From NCBI GenBank assembly GCA_028671895.1, contig CM053809.1, positions 4,323,501 to 4,387,500 of the forward strand: DNA of 64,000 nt, read 5' to 3'. How positions within the stretch are numbered: the first letter of the stretch is position 1; the number at the start of each line of letters is the position of its first letter. Of the stretch, positions 12,396 through 23,937 are shown one piece after another. The stretch is from Oenanthe sinensis. Lineage: Eukaryota > Streptophyta > Magnoliopsida > Apiales > Apiaceae. Below the pieces are notes generated by a model that saw nothing but the letters and a program-made list of their open reading frames with translations, was not told the origin of the DNA and searched no databases. Made by a program: the position numbers and the translations under genes.

Positions 12396-13011
12396 TCCAG
12401 TGGACTAGGAGATACAGCGTAAGAGGCCGAGTGACGCACGGTCCAGCACTTTGGCCCATATAAGGTCTAAGGTTTTTACCAAGGGCGGTAGAATTTCCGT
12501 CGGCTCCCCCTTCTACATGTAGAGAAATAACAAGCACTACTAGAAAAACTGGATACAACATCAAACCTTTAACAACGGTTGCAAAACCCCCGATGTTAAA
12601 GGACTTTTTAACATCACTTTTGTATATAACGATGTTAAAAAAATTTTAAGACATCGCTTGATAAAAAGCCCGATGTCTTAAGTTCTGTTCTAAAAAATAA
12701 AAAAATTGGGTCAAATAATCCCCCGCTTATTACCCAAATAATTCCCCCTTACACGAAAACATTTTCCCCTTACGAAAAAAATACCCCCCAAATATCTCCC
12801 TCGACACTCTCTCCCTCAACCCTCTCTCTCGCAAATCTCTCTCTCAACCCTCTCTCTTGTAAATCTCTCTCTCAACCCGGTCACCAACACATCATATCTC
12901 ACATCTCACCATCTCTCTCACAAATATGTGGCAGCAGTTCTTACAAACCCTAGATTTATAAATCAATTTTCAAAACCATAGATTATAAACTCACTGCTAT
13001 CGAAAGTCAAC

Positions 13012-13230
13012 GTAGTGAAATCGGAGGAGTTAGGTTTGGAGAAGGATCCAAAAGCATTGTGGAAGAGATATGTGGATTGGTTGTACCAGCATAAGGATTT
13101 GAGATTGTTTTTGGATGTGAGTTGTGTTGGTTTTACCGATCAGTTTTTTGAGGGGATGGAACCTAGGTTTCAATTGGCGTTTAAAGTTATGGAGGAACTC
13201 GATAAAGGTGCTTTTACGAACCTAGGTTTC
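13012..13230 (+). pseudogene. Captured fragment of plastid glucose-6-phosphate isomerase
   Basis: The frame reads LEKDPKALWKRYVDWLYQHK, then LFLDVSCVGFTDQFFEGMEP and RFQLAFKVMEELDKGAF. From memory of the family this is the N-terminal exon region of chloroplast phosphoglucose isomerase (F6P/G6P interconversion), just after the transit peptide. Only about 70 residues are present and no catalytic part. A 34-bp piece (CCTAGGTTTCAATTG...) is repeated with a 59-bp period (13162 and 13221), breaking the frame. The upstream C/CT-rich DNA may be the donor gene's 5' UTR. It is a cargo fragment inside the CACTA element. Confidence 0.75.
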
Positions 13231-13575
13231 AATTGACGTTTAAAGCTATGGATCAAAATTTGTATTTTTATGTAGTTTTAGTATTAAAAAATCATGGTTA
13301 TCTGGGGCATGGTTACTTGGTCAAAATCTAACGGAGAAAGCTTCCACCTAGTATGTATGTGTGTGTGTCAGTGTGTATATAAGTATAAAAAACCCCATTG
13401 TTACCAATTGTTTGAAGAACCCATAGTGAAGTATAAGGCTTCTAAAGGGCCACCAGAAATGCAGGTATTTCATCGCAATCATCACTGTATGATTCTTATT
13501 TTGTACATTCTTTTTCATAATCAATACTTAATTTCAATAATCTACTACTATTTAATTTATTTTTGTGTTTTACAG

Positions 13576-14310
13576 GTGACCATTTTTCATCTCATCCAGC
13601 TTGTGTTGATAACAGCTAGTCTCATCACATTTTCATCAAGTCTCAAGGTTTCTTATTATTCAGTTTCCATTGGTCATATTATAAATATAAATTATGGGTA
13701 TGCATTTATATATATTTAGTGTGTGTAGATCGAAGAAACATGTTCAGCTAGCAGCAAATGTGACTCTAGCTTTCAATGCAACACTTGTCCTATTAATGTC
13801 AACACCAGGCCAAGATGCACTCGCCTTCAACCCTTGAGTCCCACTTCTAAGGTCAGCTTCATTCACTCTCTAAGCTGCCCAAAATCTAATATTTCTTTTG
13901 TTTTGATCGAAATGTGAATTTATTATCAGTTCTTGATACTAAAGTTTGTTACTTTTGTAGTGTTTCTTGTCCAATAATTTGTAATATTGGTAATTTGATT
14001 TGAACAGGTTAAAGGTTTGCCATTTAATCGTTATTCATGGCTAACAACCCACAATTCGTTTTCCATAGCCCGTGTTGTGTCTGATACTGGTTCTATAGTT
14101 GTTGCTCTACGGACCAGGAGGATTCTGTCACTAATCAGCTTCAAGTAAGTATTTTTATTTCAGTAATAGTTAGGTGCATGCTTTAAATATGTTTACTGGT
14201 TTGTTAATGGTGGTTATGGCCAAAATTCTTGTAAGGTATAATGCTGAGGGATCGATTTATGTTGTAGAATGGCGTTCGAAGGCTGATGCTTGATATGTAT
14301 GACTTTAAAG
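13576..14310 (+). pseudogene. Captured fragment of a PLC-like phosphodiesterase gene, introns kept
   Basis: Four exon-like blocks run in order. 13576-13647 is hydrophobic and signal-peptide-like. 13741-13851 is Cys-rich (CDSSFQCNTCPINVNTRPRC) and ends at a GT donor. From 14008, after a TTGAACAG acceptor, it reads VKGLPFNRYSWLTTHNSF, containing the HN of the PI-PLC X domain, and ends EDSVTNQLQ before GTAAGT near 14144. From 14268, after a GTTGTAG acceptor, it reads NGVRRLMLDMYDF. This matches the N-terminal half of plant PI-PLC X domain-containing, secreted PLC-like phosphodiesterases. Retained introns show DNA-level capture rather than retroposition. The rest of the catalytic domain is absent. 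Confidence 0.78.
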
Positions 14311-15600
14311 GGTCCAGGTCTAATTATCAAATATGCACTGGAAATTCAAAGGGAGGCAAGATTTCCTCAACTGTTGCAGCTGGTGTTGATTGCTTGGATT
14401 TGGTTCTGGAATATGTTAAAGGTAACATTTCCGTCATTTTATGTGTTCATTCATCCATGGTGAGATCTTGTTCTTGTTCAATATGAATGATTACTTGTAC
14501 CATCTAGAAAAATAAGATTGACAAGCATACCATATGACAAGCAGATTGAACATTTCCAGAGGCGTCTTCTATTTTTTTAAGTAGGAATATGTAAGAGTCA
14601 TTATTACATCAAATTGCGTAGATATTTGAAGTAGCACATGGCATATATTCCATTATTACATCAAATGGCATAGATATTTGTTCGAGTTATGGTTTTCCTG
14701 AACTGAAAATATATATTTAGCAAGTGGGACATATAAGTATATAACATATGCTGGCTGAAGTAGATGGCTATGTTTCACAGTCGCTGCGCATATCTAGAGG
14801 ACTTTTTCAAAATATACTTCAGCATAAAGTTTCCAAAGATAATTCTCCATCTATGCTAGTCCATGATTCAATTGGCAGTGAGATTTTAAAAAGCATGGAT
14901 ACTACTTGTGCCGTAGATCGAAAATTTATGATAGAACTTTATGCTGCATGTTGCTGACTCCTTTATATTGTTCTTAGGTATTATAAAAGGCATGATTTCT
15001 TTCTAATTACTTGTCCATGATGAATTTTCTTTAACTTTATTTTAAAGCCATTTATCAAAATAATTTGCTAAACAGATCTGTAGCCTACTAGCCTTTTATT
15101 TATCTCTTGTTACTTAAAATTAATAGTTTCGAATTTATCCCAAATAAATAGTCACATTAATAGTTTTCCTGTGTTAATTTCTCATTGTAGTAAGAGTCAG
15201 CATTGTAGTGCTTTACTTGAAGGTGTTGTACATGTTTTACTTTGTTGCTTGGAAATGATAGATGTTGATCCAGCTACTACAAAAGACAATTTTGCTTGGA
15301 AAGTGGAAGAAGGAATCAACTGTGCCTATTTCCTCAGAAGAATTTTTAGGGGTACTGAATATATATTTTTAGGGGTCTGGTAGTCAACTTGCAGGTCAGA
15401 GGAATAGTTCTGAACTTGATTCTGGATTGCTATGTCAGTGGATTTACTCTCATTATCATAGTGGTGTGCATGATGAGAAATTTGTTGCTCATCATACTGT
15501 AAATTTACTGACATCAACAATAAAAGTTGATGCTAACCAATCAGATCTGGGGTTTTGTTTCAGGATTATTTCACCTACAAAAAACTATACTTTCTGGTGT
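14311..15600 (+). pseudogene. Third captured gene fragment, identity uncertain
   Basis: The reading changes after GGGTCC to ISSTVAAGVDCLDLVLEYVK followed by a GT donor at 14421. Further exon-like pieces read HCSALLEGVVHVLLCCLEMI and WKVEEGINCAYFLRRIF (about 15190-15350). The helical, HEAT-like composition and the EEGxxCAxFLRRI phrase suggest the C-terminal half of an Urb2/Npa2-like nucleolar protein, recalled only loosely. Frames are broken and there is no start, so it is cargo of the CACTA element. Confidence 0.35.
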
Positions 15601-16017
15601 TATTAGATTGGATTGAAAAGATAATAGGTGTTATTGCTTCTTTACTGAGTTCCCAGACTCCTGACAAGGTAAAGTTATACTGCATGTATTTCTGAATACA
15701 TAGATTTTATTTCTTATTATTTGTGACATCTGTAGTCATTTTATATCAGTGTATGCCTGCTAGTCCCTTGGAAGGTAGCCATCATCAATCTGCTAGTGAC
15801 AACAGTTCGTTTAAAAGCTCCGATTTCGATCACACTGATGTTGGATGTTGGTTATTTTGTTGTTAGAAGCATTTAGTTTGAATTTGCTGGTATAGTACTT
15901 ATTTTGGAATCTGCTAGGGTTGTTTAGTTGAATGGTTAATTTCCATTCTGTGTGGATTGAAGTACTTTTAGCTAACCATGTTTATCTATGTGGATGTGTT
16001 ACTTTGGTTGTTGGTAA

Positions 16018-16020
<3 letters not shown>

Positions 16021-16067
<47 letters not shown>
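16021..16067. repeat. (TA)n microsatellite
   Basis: Uninterrupted TA dinucleotides of about 47 bases inside the CACTA element. Confidence 0.97.
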
Positions 16068-16069
<2 letters not shown>

Positions 16070-16202
16070 ATTGAGTTTGGTAATTTAAATTTCTTTTTGT
16101 GGCAGCAGTTCTTTTTCTGTAGTTTGGTTGTGGTTGAATAAGTTTGTTAGTTGGTTGAATTGATTTTGGTTAATATATATCAATGTACACAGGACACTGT
16201 CA

Positions 16203-16679
16203 TTTGAACCTAAAGAAATAACATCACAAATTTTTTTAAAGCGATGTGTAATAGTATATCTAACAATATTTTATAAAAGAAATTTGATGTCTAAAATTAC
16301 AAAGACATCAGTTGGTCTTTAAAAAATATGATGTCTTAAATAAGCTATTACATCATTTAAACTTAAGAAATTGATGTTAAATTTGTAATAAACATCAGAT
16401 ATAAAGATAAAACATGATGTCTTAAAGAAACTAGTAAATCGTCTCTATAAAAATAACTGATGTTAAACATAGCTATAGACATCGATTTTTATAAGAAAAT
16501 TGATGTCCAAAATTAGTTTTAACATCGTCTTTACTTAGGAGACGATGATATCTGTTTTAACATCACTTGAAAACTGATGTGTAAAGTATATACTTTTAAC
16601 ATCACATGCGAAGACATCGGTCAGAAATTTCTCAGACATCAGTTGGCAACTGATGTTGTATACAGTTTTTCTAGTAGTG
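16203..16679. repeat. CACTA right subterminal repeat zone and terminus
   Basis: About 480 bases hold alternating forward and inverted copies of ACATCAGTT/AACTGATGT-like motifs every 20-50 bases, ending in CAGTTTTTCTAGTAGTG. In En/Spm-type elements such motifs are transposase-binding sites; that role is inferred here from position and pattern. Confidence 0.8.
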
Positions 16680-17827
16680 AAGAGCTGCCGTATGTTACGA
16701 CTGATCATCGTGTATGTACGGTAGAAGCGTGGTGAAAGGCTTCAGATACAGTCCCATCTTCCAATTGGAATTGTGCTGCAATATCATAATGAAAGCCTAT
16801 GAGCTGAGTTACCGATGGTGTTGTCAATGATTGATATCTTGATATTTCTCCTTACTCATCTAAGATGTTTTGACGAAAAGTTATTTTGAAAACTTAAGCG
16901 GATACATAAGGTACACCAAGCAGTTTATAAATCTTTAAAATGTTTTACTGGATTTTAAACCTTACAAATGGTATGGTTCAAAGTGATTTGATTTGCTTAT
17001 GATGAAAAAAAAACTATTATTTCAGTATCTTGAACTATGTATTTACTATATTTACGAGATTTTAGCAAAGCTATAGTTGATTCTATTTTGCTAAGTTATT
17101 GATAATATTATTTCAAAACTGTGAACGTAATAAGTTCATTGGGTTTTATCTCAAAAGCTTCAGAGGAAGTATGAAAGAATGGTAACACTATATTTGATAG
17201 TGTCTTATTTCATATATTAAACTTAATTGTTCATATTATATTATTCTAAACTTCATGTTAAGTATAAATACTTTTGTTAGAAAATTCTGACTCTATGTAT
17301 CGTCGAAAGATACTTTATTATGCTTACCCTATATCGGTAGCCTTATGTTATACTGTTGAGATAGTAGTGATTATCATATTCTTGGATGAGAGTCACATAG
17401 ATACTTGGGTGGATAATTTGTAGAGCATTTTTTCGCTCACTCTTGCTTTATATTAAATTTTTCAGAGAAAGTGATAATGCATTTGATTGGCTCCATACTT
17501 TGAGAAAAGAAAGTAGAAGATTCACCTTTGAGATGGTTCAGTTCAACATTACGCTACAGAAGTAAGTTAGTTAGGTTTTCATTATTGTACTAGTTATTAA
17601 TGTCACTTCATGTAGAGGTTATTATTGATAGCGTGAGATCCTGAATAAGTACATTTAGTTTGTAATAACTAATGATACTGCTTGTATATCGTTTCTAAGG
17701 CTATAACTTGTATATGTGAGAGAGGGGTCTATGATGTGATTTCGTTGGATTATTGAGTATTACAGGTTTTAAATGATTGGATGGTAATGTGTCTCAAATC
17801 CCTGACCCCGGATTTGGGGGCGTTACA

Positions 17828-18480
17828 ATGTCATTTTTATGCATTTTATGAAATAGAGTCTTATCTATGACACCTCTAATGAAACCATTTTCAAGTAAAA
17901 AATTTGATAGAGTGTCATACCATGTCTGAGGTGCTTTCTCTAAGCCATAGAGTGCCTTGAAGAGGAAGTATACAAAATCAGTAAATTCTTAATCTTCAAA
18001 CCCTGGTGGTTGTTCCACATTCACTTCTTCTTCAAGCTCTCCATTCAAGAATGCACTCCTCACATCCATTTGAACACTTTAAAATTTGAATGTGCAGTGA
18101 ATGCCAGAAACATCCTGATAACTTCAAGTCTTGCCACTGGTGCATATATTTCATCATAATCTATGCCTTCTTCTTGGGAATAACCTTTAGTAACCAATGT
18201 AGCTTTGTTCCTCATAAAAATGCCATCTTCATCCAGTTTATTTCTGAATACCCACTTTGTGCCAATTACAGACTTGTTTTTTGGCCTATGTACCACCTTC
18301 CAGATTTTTTTTTTCTTTTGAATTGATTGAGTTCTTATTTCATTGTAATAACCCAATCTAGATCTTCTAGTGCTTCTTCTACTTTTTTTGGCTCTATCTC
18401 AGAGAGAAAACCAGATAATAAACATTCATTCTATGAAGCACGTCTAGTTTAAACTCTAGCATATGGATCTCTTAGAATCA
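17828..18480 (-). pseudogene. Copia reverse transcriptase fragment
   Basis: 18356-18060 reads KSVIGTKWVFRNKLDEDG, KATLVTKGYSQEEGIDYDE and APVARLEVIRMFLAFTAH, the conserved start of copia reverse transcriptase. A frameshift follows, and 17990-17830 continues with WYDTLSNFLLENGFIRG and HKMHKND. The catalytic YVDD block is cut off at 17828. Confidence 0.88.
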
Positions 18481-18625
18481 ATTCAAATGGGTGATCTCTA
18501 CTCCACACCTTATGTCTAGGAAGATTTGCTCTAGATGATTCAACATGATTGTCATTATTGTGTTGAGTTCTATTAGTGGATCCTTCAGTTGCTCCCCCTG
18601 AGCTGCTGCTGGGTTGAGAATGAGA

Positions 18626-19560
18626 TTATCTGCCACTACTAGTAGTTTCTGTGACTCTTCCACTATTTCCACTATTAGGGTCAGAATCATCATTGTTGTT
18701 ATTCTCGTTTGTTACTTGATGTTCTATTACAGCTTCAGGTTCTTCTACACCTTCATTTGAGGTCATATTTTCAAACTGTAGAGTTTCAGTGTCATCTGTT
18801 CTTTGCAGACTTGGGAGCTTGAGATCATCGAAAGTTACATTCATGCTTTCAATGACCTTCTTATGTTCAATCACATAAACCCTATATGCATTAGATTCCA
18901 GAGAGTAGCCAAGAAATATGCCTTCATGAGCCTTATATTCAAACTTACCTAGATGATCATCATCTTTCAAAACGAAGCACTTTGCTCCAAACACATGAAA
19001 GTATTTTAGTGTCAGTTTCTTGTTATCCATTAACTCATATGGGGTCTTGTCATAGTCTTTATTGATCAGGGTATGATTCTGAGTGTAGCAAGCTGTGTTG
19101 ACTGCTTCAGCCCAAAAGTATAAAGGTAACTTAGCTTCATTCAGAATTGTTCTTGCTGCTTCAACCAAAGTTATGTTCTTCCTTTCTACTACTCCATTTT
19201 ATTGTGGAGTTCTGGGCGTTAAATATTTTCTTGAAATACATTTCTCAATACAGAATTCATTCAAGGTTACATTCTTGAATTTTATTCCATTGTTAGACCT
19301 AATCTTCCTGATATGCAAATCAGCTTCCAACTCTATCTTCTTTATGGGATCAGTAATTATCTGAGGGGCTTCATCATTTAAAGCAAGAAATAAAACCCAT
19401 GTGTACTTGGAGTAGTCATCAACAATTACGAGTGCATATCTCTTCCTAGACATAGAAATGACATTGACTGGACCAAATCAATCTGTATGTAGCAGTTGTA
19501 GTGGTTCAGTGATGTCTATTAATTCTTTGCTTCAATCAGATGCTTTCTTTGATTTCCCTT
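18626..19560 (-). pseudogene. Copia integrase, frameshifted
   Basis: 19453-19199 covers the integrase core start (DDYSKYTWVLFL, then KIRSNNGIKFKN, where RSDNG would be usual, so the second catalytic Asp is changed to Asn). 19168-18626 continues with MVEAARTILNEAKLP, FWAEAVNTACYTQNHT, TPYELMDNKK and GIFLGYSLESNAYRVY, followed by the acidic, Asn-rich linker towards reverse transcriptase. The two parts are in different frames. Confidence 0.88.
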
Positions 19561-19585
19561 TCTCACATGCTTTACACAGACCTTC

Positions 19586-20143
19586 TTAACAGAATTCCAT
19601 CTCAAGTAAACCTCTAACCAATTCCCTCTTAACTATGGAGTTCATTGCTTTGAAGTTCAGGTGTGAAAGTTTCTTATTACATAACCAATTGTCCTTTGTC
19701 AAAGCATTGCTGTAAAAACATTGTACTTCGCCTTTGCTTGTAGAGAATATGTCAGCTACAAAGATTTTCCCCTTTCTCACTCCTTGAAGAGCAAGCTTCT
19801 CATCTTTCCTGCTTTAGATTGCACACCTTTCCTTTTTGAAAGTAACTTTGTAGCCCTTCTCAGTAAACTGACTGATGCTTAGGAGGTTGTGTTTTAATCC
19901 ATCCACAAGAAAAATATTCTCAATGATAATATTGCCAATTTCCAATTTTCCATACCCCGTTGTGAATCCCTTGATGTTATCTCCAAAGGTCACTATCGGG
20001 CTAGCTTTCTCAATCACATATGATAACAGGGTTTTATCACCATTTATATGCCTACAACAATCGTTGTCGAGAATCCACATGACACACTTGTTCTTTGCTA
20101 TACCCTGCATCCACAGATTGATTAATTTTTCTTTGGCACCCAA
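19586..20143 (-). pseudogene. Copia protease and gag-pre-integrase domain
   Basis: 20143-19814 has VMWILDNDCCRHINGDKTLL, the copia protease site where the usual D-S/T-G is replaced by D-N-D, so the aspartic protease would be inactive. GLKHNLLSISQFTEKGYKV follows. 19780-19586 carries the remnant of the gag-pre-integrase block (LCNKKLSHLNFKAMNSI in place of the usual WHRRLGH). Confidence 0.85.
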
Positions 20144-20145
20144 AC

Positions 20146-22330
20146 TTAATTGGGTCCAACGGGCTTAGATAACTTAACAGATTTAGCTACAGAAATTTCT
20201 TTGTCCTTGTCTTCGACTGTGCCCTTGCCTTTTGGTTTAGCCTTGACAAGTGTGTCTTTAGACTTAGGGATAGGGGATTCCTTCCTAGACTTAGGAGGAC
20301 TAGCAGTCTTTTCCCTAACATGATTTTTATTCATGTTCGCATCTTTGTTAATGCAAGTACTAGATAATGCATTCATTAAGTTTATGTATGCAGACATGAT
20401 GTTAAAAACACATGGCATACATCCTACTTTACTACATTGTTGATGAGGGATAGACATGGCAGGCACACTAGGAATTTCTGTTTTTACTACTTTAGCCTTT
20501 TTACATACATGTGTAAGATGTCCAGTAGAATTACAGTTATTACAAACTTTCCTAGTAGCATTGGGAGAATAGGCATAATCATTTTTCTTATTAACACGTA
20601 TCTTTCCATTTTTGTCAGCCTTTTTCTTTTCAGTTTTGTTGCCTACTTCAGTTTTAATTTGTTCCTTAGGGTCTACAATTTTTATAGATTTCTTAGGCAA
20701 CTTCTCTTTATCTTTTTCTTCCTCTTTCTTTTTATCCTCAATAAGGATTTATTCATTCATAGTGATTTGTTCTTCATCTATGGGTTTTATGACAAACTTC
20801 TTGTATAGGGGCTGATTAAGATTTTTTAATAAATGTGGAATGTCTCGTTTCACAAGACTTTCCTCAATAATTGACTCCACGTATCTTTTTCCTGCTTTCT
20901 TATCATAGTCGAAACCTATACCAGCTTTTGACCCATGACATGTTTATTTATTGCCTCTTTAATAAGATTAGCATATTTCTTATATGCCTGAAGTTTTAAC
21001 TCTAACTCAGAAATTTTATTCCTAAGTGTAGTTTCTACTTTTTGGTTACATTTGTCTCTATTCTGCAGGTATTCTACCTTCTGTCTAAGATCTTCTAAGT
21101 TTACACATGCAAGTTCTAGTTCTTCATTTCTAGCATCTAGAATTTTATTCCTTATAACTAGTTTAGCATTTTCTTCTTTTGATGCTAGCATGCTTGTGTG
21201 TATATTAAACATTTCTACACTAAGATCTTCAACAGTTTTCTTGTAATCAGAATTAGACATTTCAACGGTGGAAAGAAATGATACCTTTGATGACTGAGGT
21301 GAAGCCTCTGAAGATTCTTCCATAAGTGCAACATTTCCATATGCCTCTTCTTCATCATTATCAGAATCATCCCGGCTTTTTCCCTTGGCTATATAAGTTC
21401 TACCCTGATGTTTCTTTACCAGTGCATCATGTTTTTGTTTCAATTCATCATACGACTCCTTCCTTTCCTTTCGTTGCTTAGGCTTCCGACATTCTGTAGT
21501 AAAATGTCCGGGTTCATTGTAGTTATAGCATTTAAACTTACTATGGTCTACCATTCTAGTCTTGTAACCACCTTTTCTAAAAGACCCTGAAGATGAACCA
21601 CCTCGGTTATTGCTTTTGAAGCTGGAACCACTGGAACTTGAGTTGCTCTTGAACTTGTACTTTGGGTTCCTCCTAAACCTGAGGTTCTTGAACTTTCCTT
21701 CCATATAGGCCATTGTCTAGTTTTCAAGTTGTTCAAGTTCTTTTATTGAGTAGAAGTCATCTTCATCACCTGTTTGAGCATTTTCTATAAATTCAGCTTC
21801 CAGAATCTCTTCTTTCTCAATTAAAGGCTTTTCTATGTTGGTCTCTATAACAACAAAATCTTTGGCTGTAAGTGTTGTAGTCTTCAACAAAGATGTATTC
21901 TTGTTATCCACTGTCCCGGAACCATAAATGATTTGTCTTTGCTCCTGCTCCATTTCATGAGTCTTGAGCTTTCCATATAGAATTTCAATTGATATGTCAT
22001 TTATGTCACTCTCTCTTATTACAGAGATTTTGTGTTCAAGGTGTGCTGGTAGTGTCAACAAGAATTTTCTATTGATCTCCCTACTAGATTAGGCCTTTCC
22101 ATGCAGAGACAAGTCATTCAACAATTTGTTGTATCTCTCAAAGAATTGAGTGATACTCTCTCCGGGTAGTGACTTCAATGCCTCGTACTGGGATGTAAGA
22201 ATATCCAGTCTGTTTTCATTCACCTCTACAGTACCTTCTATTAGCAGATCAATAGTATCCCACATTTACTTGACACTTGTACAGTTAATCACTTGATTTA
22301 GCATTGTAGTGTCCAGTTAATCCATTATGA
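20146..22330 (-). pseudogene. SIRE-like gag, zinc knuckles and coiled coil
   Basis: 22061-21717 is a UBN2-like gag segment (LEHKISVIRESDINDISIE). 21713-20916 has a Gly/Ser-rich basic patch, a knuckle with its second Cys changed to Asn (FKCYNYNEPGHFTTECRK), then about 90 residues of heptad-like coiled coil. 20700-20146 has a second knuckle (VCNNCNSTGHLTHVCKK) in a Lys-rich region. Two knuckles on either side of a coiled coil is the long gag plan of SIRE-like elements. At least three frame breaks are present. Confidence 0.8.
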
Positions 22331-22638
22331 TACATTGAAGATGATTATCCCATGCTACTCTTTCTTTATCAGTGTTAGTATAATTTGAATGTTCCTTTAG
22401 GGTAAATCTAGAAATAAAAATTATTTCAAAATAAATATTAAATTTCTAGAAATAAAATTTTTAATTCGAATTCTTAAAGATTGATAATCTTAGCAATTAG
22501 CGGATTCAAAATTTTGGAGAAATTTGAAATTGAATTTTCTTTAAAAATGAAGAAATTTCAAAATAATTTTTTCTAGATCTCAAAATGCACTTTTAGAAAA
22601 TTTCTATAGGATCCTGATTTTTAACTTCAACCAACAAA

Positions 22639-22649
22639 CTCTGATACCA
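22639..22649 (-). promoter_or_regulatory. Copia primer-binding site
   Basis: The minus strand reads CCTAACA, then AT, then TGGTATCAGAG, complementary to initiator tRNA-Met. It sets the inner boundary of the LTR at 22652. Confidence 0.9.
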
Positions 22650-22651
22650 AT

Positions 22652-23400
22652 TGTTAGGTCCCAAATCATCATAGAAGGAAGGGTTGAATATGATGTTGGT
22701 AGTTTTTCACTTTTAATTATAGATTACTATTTGTGTGTTTGTGTTCTTGAGATATTAATAAAGGTAATCAAACAACCACAAACAATTCGGGGAAATATTG
22801 GTATATTAATAAATCCCAGAGGTGTTACACTCTAATCAAAATAAATGATTAGCTACAATGAGTTACAATCAATTCTCTTCAACAAAATATAATCTGTGTG
22901 TTTATGGCTTTGAATGCTTCTTCGCAGATTGTTGATTGAAATGAATGTTGATTCTCTCGACCCTCATTCTGAATTGAATGAGTTGTATTTATAGTGCAGG
23001 CTTTGCAAAGGGGGTATGCTGGGGGTGCTTCAAGTAATAGATTGGTGGTGCATTCAGAACTTGAACTACAGGCGCCCTTAAGAAAAGCTTTAGGCTTAGT
23101 GGCGCCTGGAGCTTGTGTTCCTTGAAGGCGCCAAGAACACTTGATACTGGAGGCTGCCTAAGGGTATTAATTTCTTTGGTGGCGCCTGGAAGTATTGAAA
23201 CTCTTGGGGGCGCCTGTAGATGTTATTCCTTGAAGGCACTTATAGGTGTAGATACTACTAGCGCCCTGAACATATTTCTTTGGCACTTAAAATTATTTCG
23301 AGTATTTCTTAAGGGAGCCTAGTGTATATATTCCTTAGGGAGTATTTCATTATACTTTATAATAGTGACATTTGGTACAGTGCAAGTACCAAAATGGAAA
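22652..23400 (-). mobile_element. SIRE-like 5' LTR (outer end uncertain)
   Basis: The inner end (TGTTAGGTCCC on the plus strand) abuts the primer site. A minus-strand TATA box (ACTATAAATAC, about 22985-22997) lies some 340 bases from the inner end, as expected for U3/R. The span 23060-23280 carries recurring GGCGCC(T) motifs. I could not find a paired LTR, so the outer end near 23400 is a guess. Confidence 0.55.
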
Positions 23401-23932
23401 TAATCGACTAAAACATGCTACTCACCCAAAAATATGTCTGAACGTATTGGGAATGTATAGTTGACCCTGTTAATATTTTACATGTACGTGGCAACAAAAG
23501 CCATAGATACAAAATATTCTTTTATTTTAAGAGTAAACTAAACTTGTCTCATATTGGACTAATGGCATTCAATGTAATTAAGTATGAAGAATTGGGGTAG
23601 GGGTGTAAATATGCATGTGGATTCAGGATTTATATTATAGATAGATAATATATTTCAAACTCTCGTCTGCAGTTTAGCATGATTTTAGGAGCCATTCTCT
23701 CCATGATCCTACTTCTTAGAGATAAGCTACAACCCCCTCCTATTTTTCAGGACGGAATACCAAGTCTAGTTGTTGTATTTACGTCTACCTACTTCATTCC
23801 CGTCATTTCATCAACGTCGACATCAAATTTTACCTGTCGACTCATATTTATCCTAGTTCACTCCTTCATGTCTAACGTGTTAAAATCTAACTCCAACACT
23901 CCATTTCGATATTAAGCACAAAACAAGGCCAA
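23401..23932. other. Noncoding flank, nothing recognised
   Basis: Holds no supported gene. It is either the outer part of the preceding LTR or flanking DNA into which the gypsy element at 23938 inserted. Confidence 0.4.
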
Positions 23933-23937
23933 CATCC

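Larger units (their letters stand above)
12535..16679. mobile_element. Complete non-autonomous Pack-CACTA transposon, TSD AAG
   Basis: The left end is CACTACTAGAAAAACTG followed by GATACAACATCA; the right end is the inverse with one mismatch, giving 29-bp terminal inverted repeats. Both sides are flanked by the trinucleotide AAG (12532-12534 and 16680-16682), the 3-bp duplication expected of CACTA elements. Both subterminal zones hold many ACATC(A/G)-type motifs in both orientations (12555-12690 and 16203-16660). No transposase frame exists inside. Instead the interior carries exon-intron pieces of at least two recognisable plant genes (plastid phosphoglucose isomerase and a PLC-like phosphodiesterase) and a third unassigned one. 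It would need transposase supplied by another element. Confidence 0.93.
11351..17827. mobile_element. Gypsy-type LTR split by a CACTA insertion
   Basis: It starts TGTCATAACCCCCGG and ends GGATTTGGGGGCGTTACA. TG...CA ends with C-rich and G-rich flanks of this sort are typical of Tekay/Del chromovirus LTRs. Removing the 4,145-bp CACTA insertion and one copy of its AAG duplication leaves about 2.3 kb of LTR-like DNA. No gypsy gene lies beside it, so it may be a solo or truncated LTR. The right end cuts a copia reverse transcriptase frame at 17828, which dates it after that copia. The flanking five bases (AATAC left, ATGTC right) do not match, so the left boundary could belong to a different event. 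Confidence 0.5.
17828..22651 (-). mobile_element. SIRE/Maximus-like copia internal region, truncated in RT
   Basis: Reading on the minus strand from the primer site at 22649, the order is gag, zinc knuckles, protease, gag-pre-integrase, integrase and reverse transcriptase, the copia order. It stops at 17828 within reverse transcriptase, just before where the YVDD motif should lie, because LTR-type DNA ending GCGTTACA abuts there. Many stops and frame shifts are present. A long, coiled-coil-rich gag and an LTR beginning TGTTAGGTCC point to the SIRE/Maximus group (inferred). Confidence 0.85.

Noticed and set aside
11346..17832. Solo LTR with a matching target-site duplication
   Set aside because: Flanks AATAC and ATGTC do not match, so the two ends may come from different events; kept only as a lower-confidence LTR call.
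20437..20815. Hydrophobic Phe-rich ORFs on the plus strand
   Set aside because: Reverse complement of the Lys-rich gag region; shadows.
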